This document shows positions 14,101 to 29,283 of a stretch of 64,000 nucleotides of DNA, piece by piece. Where the stretch lies: NCBI GenBank assembly GCA_021234155.1, contig JAJEKV010000004.1, positions 23,159,122-23,223,121 on the forward strand, written 5' to 3'. The position numbers and the translations under genes are program-made. The notes under the pieces were generated by a model that was not told the origin of the DNA, searched no databases, and saw nothing but the letters and a program-made list of their open reading frames with translations. How positions within the stretch are numbered: the first letter of the stretch is position 1; every line of letters starts with the position of its first letter. Source of the DNA: Isoetes taiwanensis. Taxonomy: Eukaryota > Streptophyta > Lycopodiopsida > Isoetales > Isoetaceae.

Positions 14101-17100
14101 TCATATCGGCCAAGAAACCTCAGCCTGGGGCGTTTGAGAAAACCGTATAAGGAATGCCTGCCAAACCCAGTATGGTGCTATCACTGTTTGAAATAAATGT
14201 GGCGTATATACAAGTAAGGCCCTATATATGTAGCTTTATCTCATGCCCCGCTGACCCCGGTGATATCCCAAAGATCCTCGATTTGAGGCTGTGGCTCAAT
14301 ATCACATGTGAGTTTGTCACAAACCGTAATCTAAAAAGAAACCAATAATAACATGAAACCAAAACAAAACAAACTGCCTGCTCATTTGCGATCCGGTGAT
14401 GATCATAATTTGCCATTACGTCGCGAAGAAAGGACGTCTCCGGGGTGGTGTACATTTGTCACCAAACCATGGCTAATCCTTTTCTTTGAGGGGTTAAATA
14501 ATTCAAGTGAGGGTATGCTTTACGCGCTGTAAGAGAAATGGGTTATTGTTGGCAAAATGATATCCAAAGGGGTGACTCAACTATGCCTCTTACAATATAG
14601 TTATATTCCCTAGTACCCATCCCCTATGAGGTTTGTACTCAAGGCAGCACCACTTAAATATGGAGCACCTCATAGTTCCAATTTAGTACAGAGGTAAATC
14701 AAAAGTGAGAACTCAATTTTGCATCCCAAATTCAAATCCTGAGAACTTTAAATATGACATGAAATCAGGATATCTCAAATGCGCCCATAATTGGCGTTAT
14801 GTAGTTTACTTAAGGTATATTGACTCGACGTCCTTTGTTGATGTAAACTTATGGTCTTAAACATAAACAGCCACATACATTATATGCAACATGCAATACC
14901 ACATGGTGCCGTACCAAAATGTGAGTTTAAGACATAAGTAATTTTATTTTACAAAACACCTTACAGGACATGCAATAGGGAATGTTGGTCCTAGCTGCAA
15001 CCCTGTCAGACCATTCTACTAAATGCAAAGAAGACACAAGCAAAATGTACAAATATAACCTACACACTAGAGACCTTTAATATGTTGTAGAAGAGAATAT
15101 GGCATCCAATGACGTGCAACATCATTAACTCTTTTACTTGACTCCGGCTTTGAGGGCCCTAACAAAGATATGAATCTGAGAAGAATTGCAGAGCAGTAGC
15201 TCCATGCCCGAATAATCTTTAACAACCCATCAAATAACATGCAACCACATTCCTTCATTTAATTCGTTCTTTAGATGTTAGTTTGCACCTTAAACATTGT
15301 TAGAGCTATGAGTGATATCTTAGACCCATTTATATACCTACACAAAGTGAGAAAGTGACGTGCTTGAATCTCGGAATTAGATAAATGGTTCTTTAGGCTT
15401 GATGTTAACACTGTGAGCATCCTGGTTGCCTATATGCAATGGATATTCTTTTTATTTATCCATACATGGAGATGCAAACATACACGTAATCATTGTATAC
15501 TCTAAATCCATACCTTAATTAAGGATCAAGGATTGACCCATTTGCATACTCTTAAAATCTATACCCAAATTGAGGAGCGAATGTACGTACTGGTGCCAAA
15601 TGGCACAGGGCTTTATAAAGCATGGCTTGAAAATTGTGGAGATCACGATCGGTTTTAGACCCGAGTATTGGGTATGGTCTATACTTCATCAATATATTCA
15701 CTAAAACAAAATGCATGTAAGAAATCCAAGACGGATGTATAACTAAAGTAATGAATTTCAACACATAATTTATCCAATACTCAATTCAACTTATTGGAAT
15801 GATGGAGTTGCACATAAAATATATAGATAGATGCCTTTTAATGAGGAAACGTAAACATGTCACCAAAATTTTTACAATAAATTGACAGAATGACCCTACC
15901 TTAAGCACCAAATTTCAAAGCAAAGTATCAAAACAAAAAGGTTTAAAAGTGCACATTCAAACTTACAATGCGGCATTTAGTAACATGGATCATTGGGGTT
16001 TTGTACAAGATGTGCCATGAAACATAATCAACATGAATAAGAAATGTACTGTTTCTTTGCCACCTAAATCAACAAACGGAGAATATTTCATTTATACAAC
16101 CTTATATTAACCTTGCACAGCACAATCTCATCCCTACCCTTTGGACTCGGATTGAGTGGAAAAACCATCGTGAAGGCCGCCTTCGAACCTTCTACGCATA
16201 AAGTCTAATTGGGTGTTCCTTAAGTAAAACAATTTAGTTCTCGCAAAACTGGCCACCTATGTTTCAGGGTTTGACGTCTCTTATAATTAGTAGCCACAGG
16301 ATGCTTAACGCCAACATGTCTTCCCACGTTATAGGTGTCCAATATAAACATTCAGGAAAGAAATTATGTATCACTGATTCTCAAAATTACCTTCTATGTA
16401 ATTTGTGGCCATGGTAATAAAATGGAGGTGCACAGCCCATTGATTTATCTTCATTATGCAATAACCACAACACAAAATGTATTTTTTCTTTGCTTTATAG
16501 CCCTTAAGGGAAACTTAAAAGTCTGAAAGTGTTACATCTCCTTATTTATCATTTGCAAAAAATTTAAATATAAATTCTTACAAAATATGTCCGATAGACT
16601 TGTTCACCCTATTGCGCTATGTTTTGTGGGTTTGGTCGTGGTCCTTCTCAAGGCAAGATGCATAGTTTTTGTTTTATAAATCAATATTAATTTTGTGTTG
16701 AGACTCACCAGAAAGGCAACGTTGAGAAGAATCAACGGTTCCGGCAACGCACCTCAAAATGCTAGTTAAGTCTTCCTCTCCATAGATGTTCTTAATAATC
16801 ATCCGCCCATGATCAATGGTCAAAATCTTTAGCTTCCAAAGTCGATATAACTATCTAAGAATTACCTATCCATCATTATGGGAAGTAGATGCAGAGTTGG
16901 ATCCATACGATAGCGGCATCTAGCTATCTTTAAAATGAAGCAAAGAGCGCCAAGGTCAAGGCGTTTGATTTCCGAAAACTTCATGGAGCCTCATATCACA
17001 TATGAAATCAAGTTGTACCACAATGAGAATTTGAACTATACCACACTTCCGAAGTGGACTTCAACCAAATTTACAAGTATTCATCTGTTGGTTGATTCAT

Positions 17101-20100
17101 CTTAATTTATTAAATATCTTTGAATATAGGGAGAGGCTTTTACTATGGAAGAATGACCGCAATTCGCGATGTGGAATAGCCAAAATTGAAATATACCGCA
17201 ATAGTTGTACTCGTTCCCAATTAAGATATCCGATGAAACGGAGAAAGAATTAAGGAAGAACCCCAAAAATGCCTTCACGATGAGCCTGGCCTATAGAGTC
17301 AAAACCAAATCAGAAGTAAAGGTTGAGGGATAACACCCCGAAACGTATGATCTTCATTATAATGAATGGTTCCGTGAAAGATATTAAAAAATTAGACACC
17401 GGAAAAAGAAACTAATACTATTTAATGACGGAATCCAAACAAAACAACCCTGAAGTTCTGCTCGTGTCAGATCCTTGCGGTCATCGTACTTCAGAAGTTT
17501 GGTTTGCAATAGCGAGGGATGTTCTCCAAGTGGAAAAGTAAAGATACTTCAAACAAAACCGCTTGGCTGAATCCTTCAGAGTAGTTAGCCACTCCTGTGT
17601 GGTAGGTAAGGCTGGATGCATGTAAGAAGAAAGAAATGGGTTATATACAAAATGATGATCTTAAAAAGACTTTAGAATGATCTTTCTACTCAAATCATAT
17701 GCCTCTTGCAATATAGTTACACACTCTGCAGCACCATCCCTGCCATGGCCATACCCATGCACCTCTAACATGGAAACCGTGTTGAAAGTTCACCACCAAT
17801 GCCAAGGAATTTAAAAGTGTGAACCCTGACCATCCCAATCCAACCTATAACTTAAACATACGCAAACCACTATCTCTTTCTCACCAGCCTATGAATGAGT
17901 AAGCAGGTGAAGTTGAGGATGAGACATGATCGAATATCCAGATAAATTATATCCAAAGATGGAAGAAGCATAATAGTGACATAGCAATGTGAATACACAC
18001 TACATGGGAAGCCGGGCGGTATTACGCCAAATGGTGTAACAGCTGAAAAGAGGATGGTGATGGATGATAAACACCTCATATGGACATAATGTAATAGGGA
18101 TGGTTATCCAAGTAACCCCACACATCACTTCTACTTACCCGTGAAGCAACATATCGCAATGCCAAATGTACAAACACAACTCATGAGCATGACTAAGAGG
18201 ACCTAAATATGTTGCAGAAGAGGAACATGGCAACTTCCTAAATGACGTGGCAAATACTATTAACTCTTTTACTTGACTCGCTTGAGGCCCTACAAAAGAT
18301 ATGACCCGGAGGAAGAATGGGGCAGAGCAGTAGCCTATGCCTGCAATCTTGAATAAATCTGTACCAAATAAATATGCAACCACATTCCTTCATTTAATTG
18401 CTCCTTAGATGTTGGTTTGCACCCTAACATTGCTAGCCAAGAAGATAACTCAGACTCATTTGGTACTTCCACACAAAGTGAGGAAGCGGTGGATGTGTTG
18501 AATTTGAATAGATAAATGGTTCTTTAGGGTTTGATGTTACGACTCGTGAGCATCCATTATTGTCTATATGCAATGGATATTCTTTTTATTTATCCAAACA
18601 CATGAGATGCAAACATATGATTTGGAATCTACTACACCAAATTCTATACCGTAATTATGATCATAGATTGGACCTACCGTATGTAATAAATTCCGTTTAG
18701 AGACAACGCTTACTATGGCTAATAATAAAGGTAATAGAAGTTGAGAAAACCATGGCTTGAAAATTGTGGAGGACTACGATCGGTTTTGTATCCGATATTG
18801 GCACGGCCTATATCATCGTGAATATATTCAATGGAAACAAAATGCATGGAAGAACGACGGATGTATAACCTTAAAGAAATGAATTTCACCAACAGCATCA
18901 ATTCAAACACCAATCAACTTATTATTGGAATGATGAGTTGCACATAAAACATATAGATATGAGGATGCCTTTAATGAGGAAATCCAACATGTCACCAAAT
19001 TTTTGCTAATAAATTGACAGTAATGACCTAATTTTTAAGCACTCAGAATGGTTTCGCAAAGATCATGCAAACAAAAATACGAAGGTGCACATTCAAACTT
19101 ACAATGCGTACTAGCAACATGGATCATTAGTTTTTGCATGCGATGTGTGCTAGAATATAGAAATAATTACAATAAGAAATGGGCATTGTTTACAATTCCT
19201 TGAACAAGAAATCGGGAAATAGTCAGATTCATATTAACCTTTATATTAACTCTTATTGAAGCATTGAATCTTCATCCTCATCTCTTTGGACTCTTTGATT
19301 GAGGGAAAACTGACGAGCGCTTTCGCTCTCTTTGAACTCTTCACGCGCTTATATAGTCTAATTCGTGTCTTTAAGTAAAATGCACTTGCCTGCAAAATCC
19401 AATTTATGTTTCTAGGGTTTGACGTCTCTTTTATAATTGTTAGTCGTAGTAGATGCTTAATCACAACATGGTCTTTCCTTATCACAAAGCATAGGTGTCC
19501 AATATAAACATCTATGGTACAATATGTAATTATTTATCCAAATTATCCATGTAATTTGTACATGCACAACTTGAGGTGCACAGTCCATTGATTTATCTTC
19601 ATTATGTACGAACACAACACAAAATGCATTTTCTTTGCTTTGAGTCTTAAGGAAACTAAAGTCCAGTGCTTATTCTCCCTATTGTATCGGCTTGCAAAAA
19701 AATTAAATATAAATTCACAAAAATATGCCCCATAGATTGCTCACCCTCGGTCATGTGCTTATGTTTTGTAGGTTTGGTCGTGGTCCTTCTCAAGGCAAAA
19801 TAGATGTATATAGTTTTTGTTTTTATAAATCAATATTGGTACTTTCTGTGGTTATGGACTCACTGGTGAGTTAAAGAGGGAAACCATGAGAGTAAAGAAG
19901 ACCTGCCATTGTCTGCAGTAAAATGTATCCGCAAAATTAATAAGTCACTCTTCCTCTCTCAGATGATGTTCTCGCATAGAATTATCTCAGGCCCATGATC
20001 ACGCACAAATTTTTAGCTTCAAAGCTCCGATATAACTACATCTATAGAATCAATTAACTATCATTACACCTACCATAGATGTAGAGGTTGGATTCATATG

Positions 20101-23100
20101 ATAAAGTGGGCATCTAAAGGTCTTCTTAAACACAGTGTTGTTAGAGTGCCAAGGCCGTATTTGCGTCAGGTGGCATATAATGCTTTGATTCTAAATAAAA
20201 ACTCATTTGTGAGCCTTCCTATAGTCTATACATTTCAAGATATGGAAAATCAAGTTATAACTGACATGGAGAATCAACCATAATTACATACTTGAAGGTA
20301 GATCTTCAATTACCGACAGAGTATTCCATCCTCCCATATTGGACTACCCCTGAATTTATTTGCACATCTTTTAAACAGAGTATAGGAGAAATAATGTTGG
20401 ATTAAATTAGATCGTGACCTTATAGATGTGAAATTGAAAAGCCAAATGAAATATACCACAATAAGCTATGGTAATTTGCCCCAATTGCCTACATTAAGCC
20501 TCAAAGATTGGAAATCTGAAAAGAATAAGTGAATAACTCCAAAGGCTCTCTATGAGTTGAGCTGCTCATAGCTTAGCTATAAGAGTCGTAAAACAAATCT
20601 CAAGACAAAGGTTATGTAAAAGGAAATAAATAGATAATAATTCTGAACAGATCTTCTATAAGCAAAGACTTTGCCATTTGTTCTGTGAAAAGATAAGGAA
20701 AAAAATTAGACACTTTAGCTGTGCAAAACCGCATTACATTAATAATGATGAACCAAATAAAACAACCGGTTTTGTTTTGCCGGATCTTGGTATTTATCAT
20801 ACTTCATGTTTGCCGATGCCGCATTAGCGAGGATGTTCCTCCAAGTGGTGTACATTTGCTCACCTTCAAACCATGGTTAATCCTTTTCTTTGAGTGGCAA
20901 CACCGCGTGTAGGGTGCGCTTTATTGCGTTTAAGAAGAAAGAAATAAGGTTGTTGGCAAAATTGATATCCAAAAGCTTTTAGAATGATCTTTCTTAGACC
21001 TAAATCATATGCCTTACAATATAGTTACATATCCCTAGGCAATCTATCCCCGCTTATGGTAGTTTGCGATCAAGGTACAAATAATCAAGCGCAATGAAGA
21101 TACACCGTAAGAAGTTCCTCACCTAGTACAGAGTAAATCAGTAGAACCCGAATTTACATCCCAAATTCAAATCAACTTTAAATATGATATGAAATCGAGA
21201 TGATTTTCAATAAAGCAAATGGCAATAGAGTGTTGCAGTTGGAGATGAGACAATGATTTGATGTCCTTTAGAAAGATAAATTATAGGTCTTAAACATGGG
21301 AAGCATGTGATATATAAATGTGAATACAAATACCACATGCAAAGCCGCTACTTGTAACAGAGTTGAAAGCAGAGATGCAGATGTGATGATAAACAATTCT
21401 CATATGGACATAAATGTAATATATATTGGTCCAAGCAATCACGACCGATTTCTACTACCGCAAGAAGATATCATTGCCAAATGTACAACATAACTCGCTA
21501 TATGACTAAGAGAATCTAATATGTGGTATGAGGAAATTACGGGTGAAATTTCTCTCCTTAAATTGACGCAAATATTTCATAACCTTTACTTGACTGCTGA
21601 GGCCCACAAAGATAGTGACCCGGAGAGAAGAATGGGCAGCAGTGAGTCATGCCCGCAGAAATAATCTTAACAACCTTTATCAAATAACATGCAACCACAT
21701 TCCTCTTCATTTAATTGCTCCTAGATGTCCGTTTGCACCCTACCATTGCTAGAGTTTAAGAGAGTTAGATATCTGAAATCTATTTATATACCTACACAAA
21801 GCAGAGAAAGGTGGATGTGTTGAATTTGAATAGACAAATGGTTCTTAGGTTTGATGTTAACACCGAGCATCCATTATTGTCATATGCAATGGATATTCTT
21901 TTTTATTTATCCATACACACATGAGATGCACAGATAAGGATTGGACCTATTTACACTCTAAATCTATACCTGCACTAAGGATCTGATTGGACCTATTTGG
22001 TATACTAAATCTTATGTACCAAATTAGAGCTAATGTGCAAATTTATGCTGTTAGCCAAAGCGCAAAAGTAGGTTAATAAACCATGGCTTTGAAAATTGTG
22101 GAGATCATTGCATCGGTTTTGTATCTGATATTGGGTATGGTCTATATCAATGTAATAGTGGTTCAATGGAAACAAATGCATACATCCGCACTATGGTTAA
22201 CTAAAGTAATGAATTTCAAATACATATCGAACCAAACACTTGACCAACTTATTATTGAATGATGATGCTGCATACAAACATAGTGATATGCCTTTAATAT
22301 GAGGAAACTAAAACATGTCACCAGCCTTTTCTAATAAATTACAGAATGACCTATATCTTTAAGAATTCCGTATCGGCCTCAGTGAAAATTGTAAAACAAA
22401 AAGGTTTAAAGGTACTATCTAAACCCTATACTGCATTTAGTAAATATGATCATTAGTTTTTTGGGTATATGATGTGCTAGAATATAGAAATACCATAATA
22501 AGAAATGTGGGCATTGTTTAGTAATTTAAACAATGAAATCGGTAAAGTAGTTTACTTTATACAACCTACATTAACTCTTATTGAAGCATTGAATCTTCAT
22601 CTCATCTCTGAATTTTGATTGATGGAAAATCCATCGAAAGCTATTTCAACTCTTCTGAATGCGCGGAGTTCGAACAAGTGTCTGGGCAAAGTACACCCTA
22701 GTTCTCGCAAAACGTTCCAATTTGGTACTTTAGGTTTTGACGTCTCTTATAATTGCTAATGGCAGTATGCTTAATCACAAATATAGTCTTTCCTTAATGC
22801 CAAAGTACAGGTGTCCAATAAACATTCTATGTACAAATATATAGAATACCGATCCAAATCATTCTATGTACTCTTTGTACATGTACAGCTGAGTGCATAC
22901 CATTGATTTATCTTCATTATGTACAAACTTCCCGCCACAAAATGCATTTCTCTTTGCTTTAGCCTTAAGTGAAATCTAAAACCCAGAAAGTGTTAGATCT
23001 CCTATTTATCATTTGTAAAAAATTAAAACATAAATCTACAAAAATATGCCTGATGACTTGCTCACCCCTACTAAGCGTGTGTTTATGTTTTATGTGGTTT

Positions 23101-26100
23101 GGTCGTATCCTTTCTCAAGGCAAAGCAGATGCATAGTTTTTGTTTTATAAATCAATATTGGCATCTTTGTGTTGAGACTCATCAGAGCGTAGGGCAACCA
23201 CAGAGAGGTTATGAAGAAGACTCCGCATTGCCTTTGGTGCAAATGCATCTCTCAGCAAACTAAGTCGTACTCTTCCTCTGAGTGATGTTCCCCAGACATA
23301 GAATGTATTCAGCCCATGATCACGTATCAAAAATTTCTTTAGCTTCAAAGTCGGATATAACTACATCTATAGAATCACTAACTATCATTACACCTACCAT
23401 AGTAGATGGAGGCTAGATTCATATGATAAAGTGGCATCTAAAGGTCTTCTAAATGAAGCAAGAAGAGTGCCAAGGCCGTGCTTATGCCGTAGGCATATAC
23501 GCTTTGATTCTAATAAAAAACTCATTTATTTTCCTATAGTCTATAAGCATTTCAAGATATGGAAAACTGCTATACCGGCATGGAGAATCGAACCATACTA
23601 TGGATACCTGAAGGTAGATCTTCAACTACAATGAGTATATTCCATCCGTTGTTTATCATCTTTTGAATTATTGTACATCTTAAATACGAGTATAGGAGAG
23701 GCCAATGTTGACAAACAAGAATTTGACCTTATAGGATGTGAAATTGAAAAGCCAATGAAATATACCAATAAGCGAATTTCATTCTCAATTAAGTGCCATA
23801 TTAAGCCTGCATTGGAAACCGAAAAGAATAAGTGAATAACCCAAAGGCTCTCTCATGAGTTGAGCCGCTTCATAGCTAGCCATAAGAGTCGTAAAACAAA
23901 TTCCTCACATGCGTGGCAGCATAGCGTAAAATGAAATAAATAGGATAATAATTTTGAACAGAGATCTTCGTAAGCGCGACTTGCCATTTGTCTCCAGAAA
24001 AGATAAGGAAAAATTAGATTAATTTCCAGCTAAAAAGAAATCGCATACATTAATAATGATGGAACTGGGAAATAAAACCAAACAAAACAACCGGTTTTGT
24101 TTATCAATAGATCTTGTATTTATCATAATTTGCTGTTTGTCGATACCGCAGAAATAGGATGTTCTCCAAGTGGTGTACATTTGCTCAAATTTCTTCAAAC
24201 CATGGCTTAATCCTTTCTTGAGGCGTAAATACCCCGCGTGTAGGTATGCCGATGCGCTTAAGAAGAAAGAAATGGTTATTGTTGGCAAAAATGATATCCA
24301 AAAGCTTAATGATCTTTCTAGACTCGAAATCATATGCCTTACAATATAGTTAGAAGGCCCCTAGCACCATCCCCCGCTTATGGCTTATGCATCAAGGCAA
24401 CACTCTAACATGACACCGTGGTTGAAGTTCACCTAGCATGAGTAAATCAAAAGTAGAACCCGAATTGCATCCCAAATTCACATCCTATAACTTTAAAGGA
24501 TGAAACCTAGATGATTTTTCTTCAATAAAATGTCGGCAATGGAGTAAGTTATGTAGCGGGAGATGTAGACGCCGACGATAGTCCTTTAGAAAGATAAATT
24601 ATAGGTCTTAAATATGGAAATAAAGTTATACAGATATAAAATGTGGGAATACACACTCACATGGAAGCTAAGGCTTGTAACAGAGTTGGAAAGTGTAGAT
24701 GGGTGGACAGTATTATAAAACAATTCCGGCGGACATAGTTTTGTAATGGATGGTTAGTCCCAAGCAATCCTATTGCATCGATTTTCAGTTTACCTGTGGA
24801 AGAGGACACAAGGTACAAATATAATCACAAGAGTAGTGATCAGAGAATTTTAAGAGGTTAGAAGAGAACATGGTAACCTAAAATACGCAAATATCATTAA
24901 CTCTTTTACTTGACTCCGCTTTGAGGCCCTACAAAGATATGACCCGAGAAGAATGCGAGCAGAGTCATGCCCGCAACAATCTTAAATAACCTTATCAAAT
25001 AACATGCAACCACATTCCTCTTCATTTAATTGTCTTAGATGTTGTTTGCACCCTAACATTGCTAGAAGCCAAGAGAGTGATATCTTAGACCCATTTATAT
25101 ACCTACACAAAGTGAGAAAGGTGGATGTGTTGAATGAAATAGATAAATGGTCTTTTAGGTTTGATGTTAACACCGGAGCATCCATTACGTTCATGCAATG
25201 ATACTTTGGCTTATCCAGCCACATGAGATGCAAACATAAGGATTGGACCTATTTACACTCTAAATCTGTACCCAGAATTAAGGATCAAGGATTGGACCCA
25301 CTTGCATACTCAAATCTATACCCAAAATTGAGAGCGAATGTATGCAATTATGCCACAATAAAGGCAATAGAAGCGATAAACCATGGCTTTGAAAAATTGT
25401 GGATCAATGACGGCTTTTGTATCCGAGACAATATGGTCTATATCACTTAATATATTCACGGAAACAAATGCATGGAAGAAATCCAGCATCTATGTAGTGT
25501 TCAAAGTAATGAATTTCTCAAATACATAATTTATCCAACACTTGGACCAACTTATTATTGGAATGATGAGCTGTACATAAAAACATATAGATGTTGAGAT
25601 GCCTTTAATGAGGAAACTAAACATGTCACCAGCCTTTTGCTAATAAATTGGATGTATCGACCATCTTTTAAGCACTCAGAATGGCCTCAAGCATCATGCA
25701 AACAAAAGGTTTAGTGCACATTCAAACCTATAATGCGGTACTAGTAACATGGATCATTAGTTTTTTCTTGCATATGATGTGCTAGAATATAGAACAATTA
25801 CAATAAGAAATGGGCATTGTTTCATGCACTTTGAACAATGAATCGGGGAGGAATAAAGTTTACTGATACAACCTGAGATATTGAAGTTAATTGAATCTTC
25901 ATCCTCATCTCTTTGGACTCTCGATTGGAGTGGAAAATCCGATCGAGCTGCTTTCGCTTCTTTGAATTCTTCTGAATGCGCTGAGAAGTCTAATTGGGCA
26001 TGGCAAGTTCACTTAGTTCTCGCAAAAATCCAATTATATTTCTAGGGTTTGACGTCCTTATAATTGTTAGCCATAGTAGATGCTTAATCACAACATGGTC

Positions 26101-26688
26101 TTTCCTTTTATCACAAAGCAGTGTCCAATATAAACATTCATGGTACAAATATGGCATCATCGATCCAAATCATTCTCATGCGCTCTGTACATGCACAGCT
26201 TGAGGTGCACAGTCCATTGATTTATCTTCATTATGCACAAAACCACAACACAAAATGCATTTTCTATGCTTTGAGCCCTAAGGAAACCAAAGTCCTGGAA
26301 AGTGTTACATCTCCCTATTTATCATTTGCAAAAATCGAATATAAATTCACAAAAATATGTCCTGATAGTATCTGCTCACCCCTTGGCCATGTGCTTAAGT
26401 GTTTTGTGGGTTTGGTCATGGTCCTTCCCTAAGCAGATGCATAGTTTTTGCCTTATAAATTAACATTGCATCTTTTGTGTTGAGACTCAATCAGAAAGCA
26501 AGAGGGCAAACCATGAGAGTTATGAAGAAGACCTTGCCATTGTCTTCTGCAGCAAAATGTATTCCAAACTAGCTGTCGCCTTCCTCCTGTAAGGTGATAT
26601 ATGCCTGCATAGAATTATCTGCGGTCCATGACGGTCCCATCGATCCGAAAGCCATCGGATCGCCATTCGGGAAAAGGACGAGCCCTTA

Positions 26689-26772
26689 TTAGGCTAGTTC
26701 CATTCTCCTCGTGCCTAAGCATTCGCCTTCTCACAAAGCAAAGATTTTCTTCGTGTCAGAGTGCCCATGGCC
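26689..26772 (+). repeat. Direct repeat inside the insert, left copy
   Basis: About 85 bp with the words GGCTAGTTCCATTCTC, GTGCCTAAG and AAGATTTTCTTCGTG. It recurs with small changes at 31,530-31,618. The pair is about 4.84 kb apart near the two ends of the insert, so it could be the remains of terminal repeats, but similarity does not visibly extend beyond it. Confidence 0.75.
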
Positions 26773-26799
26773 TTCGACCGACGGATTTCTTCACTGGGC

Positions 26800-27018
26800 C
26801 ACTGGCGCTTGGTCTTAGTGTACCACACTAGTTCCTAGCAATGTGGTCTCGAAGTTCGAGACCGCATCGACTTCTATCGCTTGGGGGTCAACCCCAACAC
26901 GCAATGGGCGTGTTGGGGCAAAATTCCCAACCAAGTGCAATGTAGGTGGGTGTGTCACAGCGCCCGCTTGATGTCATTTAGTGGTGTGACGTTAAAACTA
27001 CTATCTATCTATCTATCA
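26800..27018 (+). mobile_element. Possible tRNA-related SINE
   Basis: An RNA polymerase III-type promoter can be read. An A-box-like TGGTCTTAGTG lies at 26,810-26,820 and a B-box-like AGTTCGAGACC at 26,853-26,863 (consensus GGTTCGANNCC), 43 bases apart as in tRNA genes. The sequence ends about 150 bases later in a (CTAT)n run (27,001-27,017), a kind of simple-repeat tail known in some plant SINEs. No target duplication was found and there is no second copy in this window, so the call rests on the promoter pair and tail only. A true tRNA gene is unlikely because no cloverleaf closes. Confidence 0.4.
26892..26918. repeat. Perfect 11 bp hairpin
   Basis: CCCCAACACGC, loop AATGG, GCGTGTTGGGG. It lies inside the SINE-like sequence, just after a second palindrome, GGTCTCGA-AGT-TCGAGACC at 26,845-26,863. 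Confidence 0.85.
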
Positions 27019-29283
27019 AGTTCGTCTCACCTCCTTGCTCCACCTCCTTGCAAATCCCAAGATCTTCCCCTGGCGAAGTTTGATCGCCCTTCGGCAGCGG
27101 TACGCCTTGCTTCTGGCGCTTAGCTTTATTCTGTGCATTTTGTTCTATCATTTTCAGCTCGCATGGCTTCTTTGTTTCGCTGTGTTGCTGGAGTTTTTGG
27201 GTACAGCTCTTGCTGCGACTTCAGGCTTGACGGTAAATTATGGTCAAGTTTTAGATTGATGCCTGCCTTTTTGTTCTCGCCGGGTCATTTTCCCCGGTAT
27301 TGGCTGTTTCCTCGCTGTATGGCTGGATCGCTGGCCGTGGAGGCTTTTAGTATTCTTGAGCCGCTCAGCGATGGAGGTCGCGAGCTTATCCGCAGGTGGT
27401 TATTCAATTTGATTTAGTGTATTTCGCTTTGTGAAGATTGCGATTTGTGTGGTGATACCGATGTCATGAAAGTGCATGGTCGCATTCCATAGTCGATTTG
27501 TTGTTGCCAATCTATAGCCAATTTTCTCGACGAAATCAAAATCCGTAAGCCGTGCTTTAGCCTACAAAGATCTAATTTTTTCGCCATTTGCCAGCTTATC
27601 ATGTAGGACATGATCGTGATTTATGTATATTTATACCGGTAGAGTATCCGCTGGAGTTTGTCGTGATGCCCTTTTTCCCTCATTGGCTTAGATTCCGCTT
27701 CTTCTTTAAGTTTCTCCATTTTTGATTCGCTTTCTGCATCGCTTCGCTGGGTTTCGCCTCTATAATCCGGGATTGTCGCTTTGGGGCTTCTTGGTTCGCG
27801 TGGATCCTGCCTCCATTCCTTCCGCCGGCTTCGCTTCTCATCCCTTAGGATTTCTGCTCCATACCCCGCCTTCACTTTCACGGGTTTTTGTGCCCTCAGG
27901 CATCATCGGGTTCCGCTTTTAAAGCCTTTCTCTCTACGTATCCCTTTTACAAAGATTTGCTTTTGGCCCGCATGCCTTCTTCCGTGAGCACCTTTTGGTT
28001 TCTTCTTATAGGTTCCACGCCGCTCTTCGCCCCTTTTTGTTCCGCACACGATTTTCCTCGTTGGATTTTTCTCCTTTTCACCACCTCCGTGAGTTTCACG
28101 CTTTATGTCTTTTCTTGTTTTAGACTATAGACGCCAAAATATTGTGGGTTTCTTTGCCCATTCCTATATGTGCTTAATTTTATAAAGGTTTCTAATTATT
28201 ATTGTTATTTGCGTATGATGTCTATGAAGCCCGGTGGATATGTTTCCATGGTTCTAACCTGTGCCATCTCTTTCTGTGCTTTACATTTTGCTGGGTTGAC
28301 AACGTATTTTCACTATCCTCGCTGGCATCCTCTTTATTAAATTGAATAGCATCTGCGCGTTTTTGATTTTTATGTTGGCATCATTCAATTTATGGCGTAT
28401 CAAACTATTTTCAAACGTTATAATTTCTAATATGCATTATCGTGGTTTGATTTTTCAGATTATGTTCGTGGCTCGTTCAAGTCGACCTTAAGGCCTATTT
28501 CTCCTTTCAAATGTTGTTCTCTAACGCTATCTTTTTAGGCATATACTGAGTACGTTTGTTTCCATTTTCTTTTCCGCTATTGCCTGCGTCATGTTTCCGA
28601 CTCACGCCTAGCTAGCTTTTTTGGCGAGCCGACAAGCGGTCGTGGTTTTCGATTCCGCTACCTAGTCAGCTTTTTGTGATTTATCGTCTATCCGCAAGGT
28701 TGCATCTTTGTCTTTCCAACGCTTATATTCTTCTTCTGCAAAACCATAGGCTGGCTTTTCCTCTTCATCTTATTGCTTTTGTATGTGGGTGGGTTATTTA
28801 TCATTATTGGATAACTTGGGGGTGGGTTTTGCATGAGTGGGCCTCGCATCTTTTGCATTGTCTCGCTGAACAAATATGCTACCAGTACCGGTTTGCAGTT
28901 TCGCTTGCGTTTCGGATCTTTACCAGACGAATGCGTGATTTTTCTTCCTAAGTGTTTTTTGAGGGTTCCTCTTACGAGCCAACGTTGGCCGTCCGCTCGT
29001 GGTTGTGGCGCAGATCAACCGTGGTACTTTTTCCCCGAGCATCTTTCCTCGCCATTCCTGCCGATCTGCCTCGGCTCTAGCTTCACCCGCCCAGCCGACC
29101 AATCTCTTTTGTCTCTATATAGTCCGTAGGATGCGGCTCTCTACGTGCTCGCTTCTTCGCCGGGTTTTCGCTGGCGCCGGCGAAGTTCTCGCCAATGCCT
29201 TTATTTGTGATGCCGGTCTAAAACCTCGGGTATGCCCGCATTATCATTTTAATGTTATATTCCGAAGGCTTGCACTTTGTTAA

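Noticed and set aside
26800-26870. Functional tRNA gene
   Set aside because: Only A- and B-box-like words are present; no acceptor stem or cloverleaf closes.
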